Source: Marinobacter flavimaris (GTDB lineage: Bacteria; Pseudomonadota; Gammaproteobacteria; Pseudomonadales; Oleiphilaceae). From it: a stretch of 64,000 nt of DNA. This document shows positions 1 through 6,828 of this stretch, one piece after another (position 1 is the stretch's first letter; every line of letters starts with the position of its first letter). Position numbers and translations under genes: made by a program. The stretch is taken from the NCBI RefSeq assembly GCF_002933295.1, contig NZ_PSSW01000005.1, forward strand, positions 330,356 to 394,355. The letters run 5' to 3'. Under the pieces are notes generated by a model. It was given only the letters and a program-made list of their open reading frames with translations. It was not told where the DNA came from and did no database searches.

Positions 1-613
1 CGGGGCCAAGGCTAAGGCGCACGGCGTCGATCAGGCGGGGCAGCACCTGGGGCAGGGCCATGCGGGTGATCACCTGCCAGGAATTGGCACCCAGGGTCTG
101 GATCTTGATCAGTTGCTCGCCGGGAAGTTCGCGGACCCGCTGGGCCACATCCCGCATCATGATGGGCGCGGTTCCGATTACGATCAGCATGACTTTGGAA
201 AGCTCGCCCAGCCCGAACACAATGAAGAGAATCGGTAGTATGGCCAGCGGCGGCACCATGGAAAGGGCAGAAACCAGAGGAGCAAGGTTGGCCCTGACCA
301 GTGGCAGCACTCCATTGAGAATACCGACCATCAGCGCCAGCGAGGCGGCGATACCGACGCCCATTCCAAGGCGCGCCAGACTGGCGGTCGTGTCCTGCCA
401 CATCAGGTAGTCGCCGCTGCGACGGTCCTCCTGAAAAGCCATGCGATCCACGGCCGCGGTCATCTGCTCCAGGCCGGGAAGGAGTTTGTCGTTGGGGTTG
501 TCTGCCAGGCGCTCCTGGGAGGCCAGGCTGTAGATGAGCATGATCAACAGAAAGGGCAGCAGGCCCAAGAGGGTAGCGGAAACACGCCCGGGGTGATGGT
601 TGATCATTCGCAT
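1..613 (-). CDS. ABC transporter permease, probably guanidine uptake (partial, cut by left edge)
   Basis: The first 203 codons of an inner-membrane permease are present; the 3' end lies outside the window. The protein starts MRMINHHPGRVSATLLGLLP, has a hydrophobic first helix and then the permease core. A loop with TLGANSWQVITRMALPQ resembles the EAA loop that contacts the ATPase in SsuC/TauC-type systems. The ATG at 613 is preceded by GAGGAG at good spacing. The gene lies directly behind a guanidine-I riboswitch and a sigma-54-type promoter, so guanidine is the inferred cargo. The matching periplasmic binding protein is probably the one at 10999-12066. The ATPase, and possibly allophanate hydrolase, would be expected to the left of the window. 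Confidence 0.85.
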   Translation of the reverse strand, partial: MRMINHHPGRVSATLLGLLPFLLIMLIYSLASQERLADNPNDKLLPGLEQMTAAVDRMAFQEDRRSGDYLMWQDTTASLARLGMGVGIAASLALMVGILNGVLPLVRANLAPLVSALSMVPPLAILPILFIVFGLGELSKVMLIVIGTAPIMMRDVAQRVRELPGEQLIKIQTLGANSWQVITRMALPQVLPRLIDAVRLSLGP

Positions 614-680
614 GAATCGTCTCCTCTGGTTACACAACACGGCAAGGTCATCGCGGGTAACAGCGTCCCTTGCGATTCAG

Positions 681-780
681 TCTCCCGGGCTTTTGTCCCG
701 CCGTGTAACCTCCCCAGAGGTCGGTAACTCTCGGACCAGCCATCCGGGAATCTTGACTGCCCGGACCGGAACCCTAGTCA
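681..780 (-). promoter_or_regulatory. Guanidine-I (ykkC) riboswitch upstream of the ABC permease
   Basis: On the minus strand the leader has the ykkC subtype-I hallmarks in order: CTAGGGTTCCGG, GGTCCGAGAG, and ACGGCGGGACAAAAGCCCGGG. It ends about 67 nt before the permease ATG. No clear terminator hairpin follows. Instead, aptamer strand GGTTACAC plus CCTCT (plus-strand 703-720) is complementary to GTGTAACC-AGAGG (plus-strand 623-635), which contains the Shine-Dalgarno sequence. Guanidine binding would favour the aptamer hairpin ACCTC-TGGG-GAGGT and free the ribosome site. Class assignment is from conserved motifs; the switching mechanism is an inference. Confidence 0.93.
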
Positions 781-865
781 CCCATTTTGTCCGTCGCTCT
801 GTCTGCGGTGTTGTGAACAGTGCTTTGAACGGATCGGGTTTTTGAAAACCGTCAGTCGGAAACAG

Positions 866-881
866 TGCAGATGGCATGCCA
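866..881 (-). promoter_or_regulatory. Sigma-54 (-24/-12) promoter for the permease operon
   Basis: On the minus strand the sequence TGGCATGCCATCTGCA fits the sigma-54 consensus TGGCACGN4TTGCA, with exactly 10 bases between the -24 GG and the -12 GC. Expected transcription start is near 855, about 75 nt before the riboswitch. The promoter of the second guanidine operon has the same form. Confidence 0.7.
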
Positions 882-936
882 GATCCGAAGAGCGGGCGAA
901 AACGGGTCATCCCGGCAAAAGCATCGGCAAAAATAT

Positions 937-951
937 GCACCGGGTTGGTGC
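937..951. promoter_or_regulatory. NtrC-like binding site upstream of the permease promoter
   Basis: GCACCGGGTTGGTGC is a palindrome of the form GCAC-N7-GTGC, the NtrC enhancer pattern known from enterobacterial glnA. Its centre is about 90 bp upstream of the start predicted for the sigma-54 promoter at 866-881, a normal enhancer distance. It lies between the promoter and the end of the MetX-like gene. Confidence 0.62.
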
Positions 952-972
952 GGCATAGGTTCGGATGCTCGA

Positions 973-2004
973 TCATGACGCCTTTCCCGAGAGCAAGGCC
1001 CGGGCGGCCGCAAGGATGCGATTGTGGCTTGCAGCCTCCCGGCCCGCACCACCGGCAACGTGGCCCCAGTCCGATTCCAGCGATTCCACGGTTGCGCCGG
1101 GCATCCGGCGGCCATCCTCACTGGCGTCCTCCTCGGTAAAGTAGAGATCGGTGGTGCAGGGCATCATCCGGGTAGGCATGGCAATGGCAGAGAGCGCCGC
1201 TTCGTAATCCATGCCAAATACGGGGTTGTCGCTGATATCACCGTTCTGCCAGGTGTTCAGTACGGTGAGCAGATCATTGGCGTCCTGGCCCAGATGATCC
1301 TGCTCCCAGAATCGAAGCAGCTCTTCAATGGAGCCAAAACCCTGTTCGCGCCAGAGCTCGTGACGGAAAAACGCCTGGGAATAAGCCCAGCCCGCATAAA
1401 CCCGGCCGAAGGCCCGGAGTCCGCGTTCGGGTGGACTCCGGTAACGGCCATTCTCGAAGGCGTGGTCACAGGTCAGTGCCGCCTTTACGCCCTCAAGAAA
1501 TACCCGGTTGTGGGGATAGCACCGTGCGGTGCAGCAGGTAGCCAGCACCGCGCGCACCTGCGTCGGAAACAAACAGCCCCACTGCAGTGCCTGCATCCCG
1601 CCCATGGACCAGCCCATTACCAGCGCGATCCGGGCGTCTCCGAAGATGTCCTCCACCAACCGCTTTTGTAGCATCACGTTGTCATTCAGGGACACGGCAG
1701 GAAAGCCCGGGCCGCGCTGCGCTCCGGCGGTGTTCGAGGGTGAGGATGATTCGCCTGCGCCTAACAAAGCGGGAATAACGATGCAGTAACGGTCTGGATC
1801 GAGGGGGCTGTTGCCTTCAACCCACGGGTGATTACCCGCGGCTGCACCACCGTAGTACGTGGGCAGCATAATCAGGTTGTCTTTTGGTGCGTTCAGCTCG
1901 CCGATGCGGTGGTACCGCAATCTCGCGGAGTGCAACGTTTCGCCGGAAGTCAGAGGCAGGTCACCTGCTTCGTAATCTTCTACAAGCCATTGCTTCGACG
2001 CCAT
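973..2004 (-). CDS. MetX-like alpha/beta hydrolase (homoserine acetyltransferase family)
   Basis: A 343-residue alpha/beta-hydrolase. The nucleophile elbow is in VMGWSMGGMQALQW, and the segments HRIGELNAPKDN and GAGESSSPSN are typical of the MetX/homoserine O-acetyltransferase-like superfamily. A late His (SDWGHVAGG) and the Asp in CTTDLYF could complete the triad. The chosen start at 2004 (MASKQWLVEDYEAG) has a GAGAGGGG ribosome site; a longer frame upstream has no good site. It is divergent from the glutamine synthetase and ends next to the NtrC-like site. Family members include hydrolases unrelated to methionine synthesis, so the substrate is unknown. Confidence 0.8.
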   Translation of the reverse strand: MASKQWLVEDYEAGDLPLTSGETLHSARLRYHRIGELNAPKDNLIMLPTYYGGAAAGNHPWVEGNSPLDPDRYCIVIPALLGAGESSSPSNTAGAQRGPGFPAVSLNDNVMLQKRLVEDIFGDARIALVMGWSMGGMQALQWGCLFPTQVRAVLATCCTARCYPHNRVFLEGVKAALTCDHAFENGRYRSPPERGLRAFGRVYAGWAYSQAFFRHELWREQGFGSIEELLRFWEQDHLGQDANDLLTVLNTWQNGDISDNPVFGMDYEAALSAIAMPTRMMPCTTDLYFTEEDASEDGRRMPGATVESLESDWGHVAGGAGREAASHNRILAAARALLSGKAS

Positions 2005-2070
2005 TTTCCCCTCTCTTTCAGGCTGACTGTTTGCCTGAAGTCTCTCGCCTTCGCTCTTATATATACACGC

Positions 2071-2086
2071 TGGCATGTAAGTTGAA
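2071..2086 (+). promoter_or_regulatory. Weak sigma-54-like promoter candidate before the glutamine synthetase gene
   Basis: TGGCATGTAAGTTGAA has the -24 GG and correct spacing, but GA instead of GC at -12. It lies about 70 bp before the glutamine synthetase start. No GCAC-N7-GTGC site is visible nearby, so this is only a candidate. Confidence 0.25.
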
Positions 2087-2158
2087 TGGCAAAAACAAAG
2101 AAAGAAACGTGCCAGAACCCAAACTGATTGCCCGCATGACGGGCCGGAGAAAAACAGG

Positions 2159-3517
2159 ATGACGGAATTGACCAACACCCAGGCCCTGAAAGAGAAGCTC
2201 ACAGAGGAAGGTGTGAAATACGCCATTGCCAGCTACGTGGACATCCACGGTGTGACCAAAGGCAAGTTCGTGCCCGTGGCTCACTTGGGGCAAATGATGG
2301 AAGGCTCGGAGCTTTACACAGGCGCCGCCCTGGATGGCGTGCCCCAGGATATCTCCGACGACGAGGTCGCCTCCATGCCGGATGCCGATGGGCTGGCCAT
2401 CTGCCCCTGGAATCGCCAGCTGGCCTGGTTCCCGGGCAATCTGTTCCTGAACGGCGCGCCTTTCGAAGCCTGTTCCCGGAATATTCTACGTCGTCAGCTG
2501 AGTGCGGCGGCCGATATGGGGTATCGCTTCAATCTCGGTATTGAAACCGAGTTCTTCCTGTTCCGGGATACCGAGGATGGCGGCTTTGCCCCGCTGAGTG
2601 ATCGCGACAACCTGGGCAAGCCCTGTTATGACCCCCGCACGCTCATGGATAACCTGCCCATCATGGATGAGCTGGTAGACGCCATGAACGAGCTGGGCTG
2701 GGATGTGTACTCGTTTGATCACGAAGACGCCAACGGCCAGTTCGAAACCGACTTCAAATATGCCGACGCACTGACCATGTCCGACCGCCTGGTGTTCTTC
2801 CGGATGATGGCCAACGAGATTGCCCGCAAACATGGCGCTTTCGCGAGCTTCATGCCCAAGCCCTTTGCCGACCGCACCGGCAGTGGCGCCCACTACAACA
2901 TGTCGCTGGCGGATCTGAAAACCGGCGAAAACCTGTTCGAGCCCAAGGGCGACGATCTGCACAACTGCGGCATCAGCAAGATCGCCTATCACTTCACTGC
3001 CGGTGTGCTGAAACACGGCGCGGCCATCAGTGCCGTGATTGCACCGACAGTGAACAGCTACAAACGGCTCGTTCGCCAGGGCAGCATGTCCGGTTCCACC
3101 TGGGCACCGGTATTCATGTGTTATGGCTCCAACAACCGCACGAATATGATCCGGATCCCCGGCATGGGCGGGCGTATCGAATGCCGTGCCGCAGACATTG
3201 CCTGCAATCCCTATCTTGGCAGCGCGCTGATTCTCGCTGCAGGGTTGGAAGGCATCCGTGAAGGTCTGGACGCGGGCGTACCCCACCACGAGAACATGTA
3301 CAACTACAGCGATGCTGAAATCGCCGAGCAGGGCATTGAGTATCTGCCCCGGAACCTGGGCGAGGCGGTGGAGGCCTTTGAGGCCGATCCGCTGGCGAAA
3401 GAAGTCTTCGGTGAAGCCATGTTCAAAAGCTTTATCGACTTCAAGAAAGGCGAGTGGGAGAGCTATCAGAACCACGTCTCTTCCTGGGAAGTGGATCGTT
3501 ACCTGAAGATGTTCTGA
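2159..3517 (+). CDS. glnT: Type III glutamine synthetase (GlnT-like)
   Basis: A 452-residue glutamine synthetase-fold enzyme of the GlnT/type III branch (about 435-450 residues). Visible elements are the N-terminal beta-grasp (YAIASYVDIHGVTKGKFVP), the metal-binding IETEFFLF strand, SFDHEDANGQFE, and the ATP/metal loop GSGAHYNMSL. The family ligates ammonia, or in some members an amine such as methylamine, to glutamate in the cytoplasm. It sits between two guanidine-regulated operons, next to an HD-domain protein and a class II aldolase. A role in assimilating ammonia or an amine from scavenged nitrogen compounds is inferred. Whether the acceptor is ammonia or an amine cannot be decided by eye. 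Confidence 0.88.
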   Translation: MTELTNTQALKEKLTEEGVKYAIASYVDIHGVTKGKFVPVAHLGQMMEGSELYTGAALDGVPQDISDDEVASMPDADGLAICPWNRQLAWFPGNLFLNGAPFEACSRNILRRQLSAAADMGYRFNLGIETEFFLFRDTEDGGFAPLSDRDNLGKPCYDPRTLMDNLPIMDELVDAMNELGWDVYSFDHEDANGQFETDFKYADALTMSDRLVFFRMMANEIARKHGAFASFMPKPFADRTGSGAHYNMSLADLKTGENLFEPKGDDLHNCGISKIAYHFTAGVLKHGAAISAVIAPTVNSYKRLVRQGSMSGSTWAPVFMCYGSNNRTNMIRIPGMGGRIECRAADIACNPYLGSALILAAGLEGIREGLDAGVPHHENMYNYSDAEIAEQGIEYLPRNLGEAVEAFEADPLAKEVFGEAMFKSFIDFKKGEWESYQNHVSSWEVDRYLKMF

Positions 3518-3532
3518 TAGCCCGTCCGGGGC

Positions 3533-4129
3533 TTATTCCGTGGCGGTTTCGGCGTCCTTGTAAAGCGACTTTACCGGCTGGGCAAAGACCCTGCGCACCA
3601 TGGGTTCGAAGAACTCGAGGGGCAGGGTCTCGCCCTCGGGATTAAAGGCCGGGGAGTCGTATTTGCTGACAAATTCGATGGTGCGCTCGAAGTGGGGGTG
3701 ATCCCTATACTCGTTACGCATGTCCCGGTCCATGCCCAGGTAATGGAAGAAGTAGTAGCCCTGGAAGATGGCGTGATGCTTTACCATCCAGTGATTGGCT
3801 TCACTGACAAAGGGCTCCAGCAATACGGCTGCCACATCGGCGTGGTTGTAGGTGCCCAGGGTGTCGCCGATGTCGTGTAGCAGCGCACAGACCACGTATT
3901 CGTCATCCTTGCCATCCCGGTAGGCCAGGGTAGCCGTCTGCAGGCAATGGGACAGCCGGTCGATCGGAAAACCGCCAAAATCGCCCTCCAGCAGTTTCAG
4001 GTGCTCCAGGATCCTGTCCGGAAGCCCTTTGGCAAACTGTCCGAATGACTTTGCGATGGTCTGCCAGTCCTCCGCCGTGCCGTCTTTCATATGGGTGAAC
4101 TGCGCCTGGGGCGCATTGACGTCACTCAT
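3533..4129 (-). CDS. HD-domain protein with diiron-oxygenase-like ligand set
   Basis: A 198-residue HD-fold protein. The ligand series is His in RLSHCLQ, His-Asp in ALLHDIGD, His in NHADVAA, His in VKHHAIF and a late Asp in VSKYDSPAF. This H...HD...H...H...D order is that of HD-type mixed-valent diiron oxygenases such as PhnZ and TmpB (about 190 residues), and also of some diiron phosphohydrolases. It converges with the glutamine synthetase gene and follows the class II aldolase in the same orientation, 18 bp apart, so the two are probably co-transcribed. The substrate is unknown. Confidence 0.75.
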   Translation of the reverse strand: MSDVNAPQAQFTHMKDGTAEDWQTIAKSFGQFAKGLPDRILEHLKLLEGDFGGFPIDRLSHCLQTATLAYRDGKDDEYVVCALLHDIGDTLGTYNHADVAAVLLEPFVSEANHWMVKHHAIFQGYYFFHYLGMDRDMRNEYRDHPHFERTIEFVSKYDSPAFNPEGETLPLEFFEPMVRRVFAQPVKSLYKDAETATE

Positions 4130-4147
4130 GCTGTATTTCCTCCGAAA

Positions 4148-4918
4148 TTAATCTCTGAAACCGGAATCAATGCGATCCAGCTTGCGCAGCAGTCCCGGCC
4201 AGGCGAGGTTGCCGCCCATACCCTTGGTGACCTGCTTGGCCTGTTCTCGGATCGAACTGAGAATGCTGTCCGGAATCTGCACCAGCGGCTGGCCCCCGGA
4301 CATGGCCTGGATCTGGACTTCGCAGGCACGCTGGAGGATGTACATGCCCAGGAAGGCTTCGGCTACGCTGGGCCCGGTGGTCAGCAGGCCGTGGTTGCGC
4401 AGGATCATGAAACGGGTGTGGCCCAGATCCGCCTGCAGGCGCGCTTTTTCGTCTTCCCTCAGAGCCACGCCTTCGTAGTCGTGGTAGGCAAGACCCGAGA
4501 GCGGGAACAGGCTCTGCTGGGACAACGGCAGCAATCCTTCCTTCTGCGCTGAGACAGCCACGCCGGCAGTGGTGTGGGTGTGCATTACGCAGGCGGCATC
4601 CTCACGAATCGCATGGATGGCACTGTGAATGGTGAACCCGGCCGGGTTGATGTCGAAATCGTCAGGATTGACCTTGTTTCCTTCCTGGTCGATGCGTACC
4701 AGGCTGGAGGCCGTGATTTCCTCGAACATCATGCCGTAGGGATTGATCAGGAAATGGTGCTCGTCACCGGGGATCCGCAGGGAAATATGCGTGAAGATCA
4801 GATCGTCCCAGCCGTAGAGGGCAATCAGGCGGTATGCGGCGGCAAGATCAACGCGCAGTTGCCATTCTTCAGCACTCACCTGTTCTTTCTTGGACGGAAT
4901 CGATAAGGGTTCAGACAT
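4148..4918 (-). CDS. Class II aldolase/adducin family protein
   Basis: A 256-residue class II aldolase/adducin-domain enzyme. Zinc ligands are visible in CVMHTHTTAGVAVSA (two His) and ILRNHGLLTTG (third His). The family cleaves or epimerises phosphorylated or free hydroxy-acids and sugars in the cytoplasm. The start at 4918 (MSEPLSIPSKKEQ) is preferred because the open frame upstream crosses the intergenic region and the start of the divergent Crp/Fnr gene. It lies upstream of the HD-protein gene in the same orientation. Substrate is unassigned. Confidence 0.85.
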   Translation of the reverse strand: MSEPLSIPSKKEQVSAEEWQLRVDLAAAYRLIALYGWDDLIFTHISLRIPGDEHHFLINPYGMMFEEITASSLVRIDQEGNKVNPDDFDINPAGFTIHSAIHAIREDAACVMHTHTTAGVAVSAQKEGLLPLSQQSLFPLSGLAYHDYEGVALREDEKARLQADLGHTRFMILRNHGLLTTGPSVAEAFLGMYILQRACEVQIQAMSGGQPLVQIPDSILSSIREQAKQVTKGMGGNLAWPGLLRKLDRIDSGFRD

Positions 4919-4997
4919 TCGGGTGACCTCTGGGGTGTCCGGTTGTTGTTGGAATGGATCAACTCCGAGTCTAGGCCTATTTATGGTCAACAAACTG

Positions 4998-5016
4998 TCA
5001 AATGGTTTACATTTGA
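4998..5016. promoter_or_regulatory. Palindromic operator candidate between the aldolase and Crp/Fnr genes
   Basis: TCAAATG-GTTTA-CATTTGA is a perfect 7-5-7 inverted repeat in the 130-bp divergent region. It lies 80 bp before the aldolase start and 33 bp before the Crp/Fnr-family start. Symmetry and position suggest autoregulation by the adjacent regulator; this is inferred. Confidence 0.5.
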
Positions 5017-5048
5017 TGGGGTTGTCTTGCCAGTTTTGGAGATTGTTG

Positions 5049-5747
5049 ATGGCGGTGCCAGACGTGGAAGCGGTGATGCGTTCCTGCCCTTTATTGGCGG
5101 GCTTCCCGGATACGGCGTTTCGGGAAGTGGCGGCCATGGCCCGAACGCGACGGTTTGGCGCCGACGATCCCATTTATGACCGGGGATCGATGCAGTCAAC
5201 ACTCTGCGTGATTGCCAGCGGAACCGTGCGGATCACCTCGGTGAATGCAGCGGGCCGCGAGGCGACCCTGATCATCTTTGATGCCGGCTCCTGGTTCGGG
5301 GATACCGTCTTCTCGCCGGGTATGCCCAGAGTTTATGGAGCGACCGCCCACGAGGAAGCTGTCATCGTTGAGTTGCCTGGCGAAGGGTTCCGGCAACTCA
5401 TGGCAAGCTACCCTGAGAGCTATCCGATTGCTCTGGACCTTGTCAGCCGGCGACTCTGGTCAGCCATGTCGATTATTGAGGATGACGCCCTGCGAGGCGT
5501 GACCGCGCGGATTGGGCGGCGCTTGCTGTTCCTGGCGGAAATCCAGGGCGTGCGCACGTCCTCGGTGGAACCGGTCGCCCTGAAACTCACTCGCGAGCAG
5601 CTGGCCAACATGATGGGCATGACCCGGCAAGGGGTGCATAGTCGTATCAAGGCCCTCGAAAACCGGGGCTTGCTCGCCTTGGGCTACGGACAGATCACCC
5701 TTTGCAGTCCCCGGGCCTTGCAGGCGTATATCCAATCGCTTGATTAA
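5049..5747 (+). CDS. Crp/Fnr family transcriptional regulator
   Basis: A 232-residue regulator. The N-terminal cyclic-nucleotide-binding-type beta-roll runs about residues 15-125 (YDRGSMQSTLCVIASGTVRI, GSWFGDTVF), followed by the dimer helix. A C-terminal winged helix carries the recognition segment LANMMGMTRQGVHSRIKALE. FNR-type clustered cysteines are not evident, so an Fe-S sensor is unlikely. The ATG at 5049 follows GGAG; an upstream ATG at 4983 would overlap the palindrome. It is divergent from the aldolase operon, its likely target. Confidence 0.88.
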   Translation: MAVPDVEAVMRSCPLLAGFPDTAFREVAAMARTRRFGADDPIYDRGSMQSTLCVIASGTVRITSVNAAGREATLIIFDAGSWFGDTVFSPGMPRVYGATAHEEAVIVELPGEGFRQLMASYPESYPIALDLVSRRLWSAMSIIEDDALRGVTARIGRRLLFLAEIQGVRTSSVEPVALKLTREQLANMMGMTRQGVHSRIKALENRGLLALGYGQITLCSPRALQAYIQSLD

Positions 5748-5841
5748 TGGCGCGTGATCACCGCAAGAAACGGATGGCAGCGCCGGCTGCAAACGCGCAT
5801 CCTTTCAACGAATGGTCGGATGCAGATAAAGGAGTCATCAC

Positions 5842-6726
5842 ATGGCCCGCAATGAACGCTCGGCGGTGGACCGCGAACCGGAACTGTCTTCCAGTGCGCC
5901 CGATAGAATGGTTGAGCTGGCGCGGTTTATTGAAAGCCGGCCGGATGAGCGTCTGACACTCGAAGACATGGCGGCATTCATAGGGCTCTCGGCATCCCAC
6001 GTGCAAAGGGCGTTCAAGAAAACCTTCGGAGTTTCGCCAAAGGCCTATCAGGATGCATTGCGCCTGAAGACATTCAAACAGGCCCTCAAGCATGGTCAAA
6101 CGGTGACCGACGCCATATACGATGCCGGCTTTGGGTCGGTCAGTCGCGTTTACGGAAAGGCGGACCGACAGGTCGGCATGTCGCCGTCCCGTTACGGCAA
6201 GGGTGGGGAGGGTGAAACCATCACCCATGCCTGCCGGCAAACCTCACTCGGCCTGTTGATGATGGCCGCCACCGATCAGGGCGTGTGTTTTGCCGAATTC
6301 GGGGATGACGAAGCGGCGCTTCAGGATCGATTGCAGAGAGAGTTTCCGAAGGCACGACTGGTTCCCTCTGAGGCAAAGGCATCGCCGGAGCTGGATGCCT
6401 GGATTGCCGCTCTGGACGAACACCTCAGCCAGAACACGCCTCGCCCGGATGTACCTCTGGATATCCGCGGCACCGCTTTCCAGACACGCGTCTGGAAACT
6501 CCTCCTGAGCGTCCGCGAAGGTGAGGTGGTGAGTTACACAGAGTTGGCAAAGCGACTGGGTGAGCCCAGAGCCGTTCGAGCTGTGGCCTCCGCTTGCGGG
6601 CGAAACCGCATCGCCGTGCTGATTCCCTGCCATCGGGTGCTGCGCAGTGACGGCTCCCTGGGCGGTTACCGTTGGGGGCTGGATCGTAAACGGCAACTGC
6701 TTGAGAGGGAACGTTCTGGTTCTTAA
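5842..6726 (+). CDS. Ada-like AraC/O6-alkylguanine-DNA alkyltransferase fusion
   Basis: A 294-residue protein. An AraC-type helix-turn-helix region (about residues 20-115, LTLEDMAAFIGLSASHVQRA) is fused to an O6-alkylguanine-DNA alkyltransferase domain (about 125-290). The acceptor cysteine is in IPCHRVLRSDGSLGGYRWG. It repairs O6-methylguanine by irreversible methyl transfer to this Cys. Compared with E. coli Ada (354 residues), the N-terminal zinc/four-cysteine domain that senses methyl phosphotriesters is absent, so methylation-triggered activation of the classical kind is not expected. AAAGGAG precedes the ATG. Confidence 0.93.
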   Translation: MARNERSAVDREPELSSSAPDRMVELARFIESRPDERLTLEDMAAFIGLSASHVQRAFKKTFGVSPKAYQDALRLKTFKQALKHGQTVTDAIYDAGFGSVSRVYGKADRQVGMSPSRYGKGGEGETITHACRQTSLGLLMMAATDQGVCFAEFGDDEAALQDRLQREFPKARLVPSEAKASPELDAWIAALDEHLSQNTPRPDVPLDIRGTAFQTRVWKLLLSVREGEVVSYTELAKRLGEPRAVRAVASACGRNRIAVLIPCHRVLRSDGSLGGYRWGLDRKRQLLERERSGS

Positions 6727-6751
6727 TCGTGAGCGTAACCCCAAACAAAGC

Positions 6752-6773
6752 GAACCCCGGCTAACCGGGGTTC
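6752..6773. terminator. Hairpin between the converging Ada-like and lipoprotein genes
   Basis: GAACCCCGG-CTAA-CCGGGGTTC is a perfect 9-bp stem. On the minus strand it is followed by a T-rich stretch (CTTTGTTTGG); on the plus strand no T-run follows. A second hairpin, GCCCG-CGTTA-CGGGC, lies at 6786-6800. Together they probably separate the two converging genes. Confidence 0.6.
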
Positions 6774-6828
6774 GTCAGTAATTCGAGAGCCCGCGTTACG
6801 GGCCCTGATTGAGCAGAAGCTACCTGCT

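Noticed and set aside
677..976. A 99-codon minus-strand open frame across the intergenic region
   Set aside because: It crosses the riboswitch aptamer, the sigma-54 promoter and the NtrC-like site, so the sequence is explained as regulatory.
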